Part shown: in pieces, positions 63,309 to 64,000 of the stretch
How the letters are laid out: the number at the start of each line of letters is the position of its first letter
Numbering within the stretch: position 1 is the stretch's first letter
Origin: Branchiostoma floridae
Lineage: Eukaryota > Chordata > Leptocardii > Amphioxiformes > Branchiostomatidae
Assembly: GCF_000003815.2 (NCBI RefSeq)
Contig: NC_049984.1
Location: forward strand, 1,553,300-1,617,299
Length of the DNA: 64,000 nucleotides
Direction of reading: 5' to 3'
Position numbers and translations under genes: made by a program
Notes under the pieces: generated by a model
What the model saw: the letters and a program-made list of their open reading frames with translations, nothing else
Databases searched by the model: none
What the model was told of the DNA's origin: nothing

Positions 63309-64000
63309 CTATCGGCCGTGCTCACGACTAGAAATAGTCAGTCTACGACGTACTATCTATCCGATAAAAGCTTACAGGTTTGTAAACAAACACATACTTT
63401 GAGTGGGAATGTATTTTGAGGCGCATTTCTTGTGGCAATGAGGTTGCTTCTCATTTTAAATCCTGGCGAACTGTACGTAGTTAGTTGCTCAGCTGTTGTA
63501 TATTTGTACGCGACCGAAGCTTTAGTCCCGGTTTCGCTAGCAGGCACAAGCGGAGACCGCAAAGAGGCACAAACTTCTGCGCTTCCGCTAGAAAACATCT
63601 TCAAATGAATGTACAGCATGGCCTCCTTACTGAGGACAATGTAAGGTCATCCTATCATTTGTGTATAGAAGAGGCGATGGCTGTTTATCCCCGCTTATTC
63701 CACACGCTACAATAATGAACTTTCTCCCCGCTTGCGTTACGCACGCTTGGTACGTGCATCAACTTCAAGTGCCTCTAAGATATATTTTAGTGGCGTGAAT
63801 ACGAACGAAATTCCCTTCAAGTGAAGTGAAGTATGTGTTCTTTAGTCGTGCCGAGTTTCGTCAATGAATTATGTTTCCTTTATAAGATACGGGTCTATCA
63901 AATGTACATTATTCCCCTAGTCAACCATACCAGCTAGTAGGGACTAACTAAAATGACGTCACGGCGTGTTCCTAATTAGTTCCAGCAAAGAGCTCAAAGT
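63309..64000. other. Right end of window; no gene recognised
   Basis: Small ORFs at 63353-63619 (minus) and 63485-63715 (plus) without motifs. A TGACGTCA CRE-like palindrome at about 63954-63961. Confidence 0.4.

Noticed and set aside
1-64000. CRISPR array reading of the regular ~100-bp and ~67-bp repeats
   Set aside because: Units are contiguous tandem repeats with no unique spacers, in an animal genome.

Overview
This is animal genomic DNA, most likely from a cephalochordate such as amphioxus (Branchiostoma). The genes are split by short GT-AG introns, many young MITEs and truncated retrotransposons are present, assembly gaps appear as N runs, and there is a lineage-style cluster of kelch-like genes. 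The species call is an inference from gene content and repeat style; nothing in the window proves it.

Layout: (1) 1-4.1 kb, minus strand: 5' half of an SLC7/LAT-type amino-acid transporter (exons at 3920-4111, 2413-2591 and 1553-1668; the gene continues off the left edge). (2) 4.1-8.4 kb: no recognised gene; MITEs and a minisatellite. (3) 8.7-31.3 kb: three paralogous BTB-BACK-Kelch genes with the same five-exon structure. KLHL-A (minus, 8682-12566, 653 aa) is head-to-head with KLHL-B (plus, 13179-24837, broken in exon 1). KLHL-C (plus, 26489-31337, 608 aa) follows in tandem. Intron 1 of KLHL-B holds a roughly 7.4 kb DIRS-type tyrosine-recombinase retrotransposon with inverted terminal repeats and phase-compatible introns. 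(4) 31.5-35 kb: sequence duplicated with the KLHL-B downstream flank, a truncated LINE and a MITE. (5) 35.1-61.2 kb, minus strand: most of an ABCA-type full ABC transporter (27 internal exons recognised plus three candidate terminal exons). Its first exon(s) were not found, one exon is probably lost in the gap at 42700-42799, and NBD2 has a 1-nt frameshift. (6) 61.8-64 kb: a degenerate THAP-like fragment and a duplicated promoter-like block.

The most striking pattern is that three unrelated genes (SLC7, KLHL and ABCA) repeatedly carry tandem arrays whose unit spans an exon/intron junction, so the splice donor or acceptor and 20-60 bp of coding sequence are copied. The largest array has about 33 copies of an ABCA acceptor plus exon 5' end (45962-49265). 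Exon lengths were checked by phase arithmetic: the KLHL-A and KLHL-C reading frames close exactly, and the ABCA frame closes except at exon 25. All exon boundaries are read by eye and have no transcript support.
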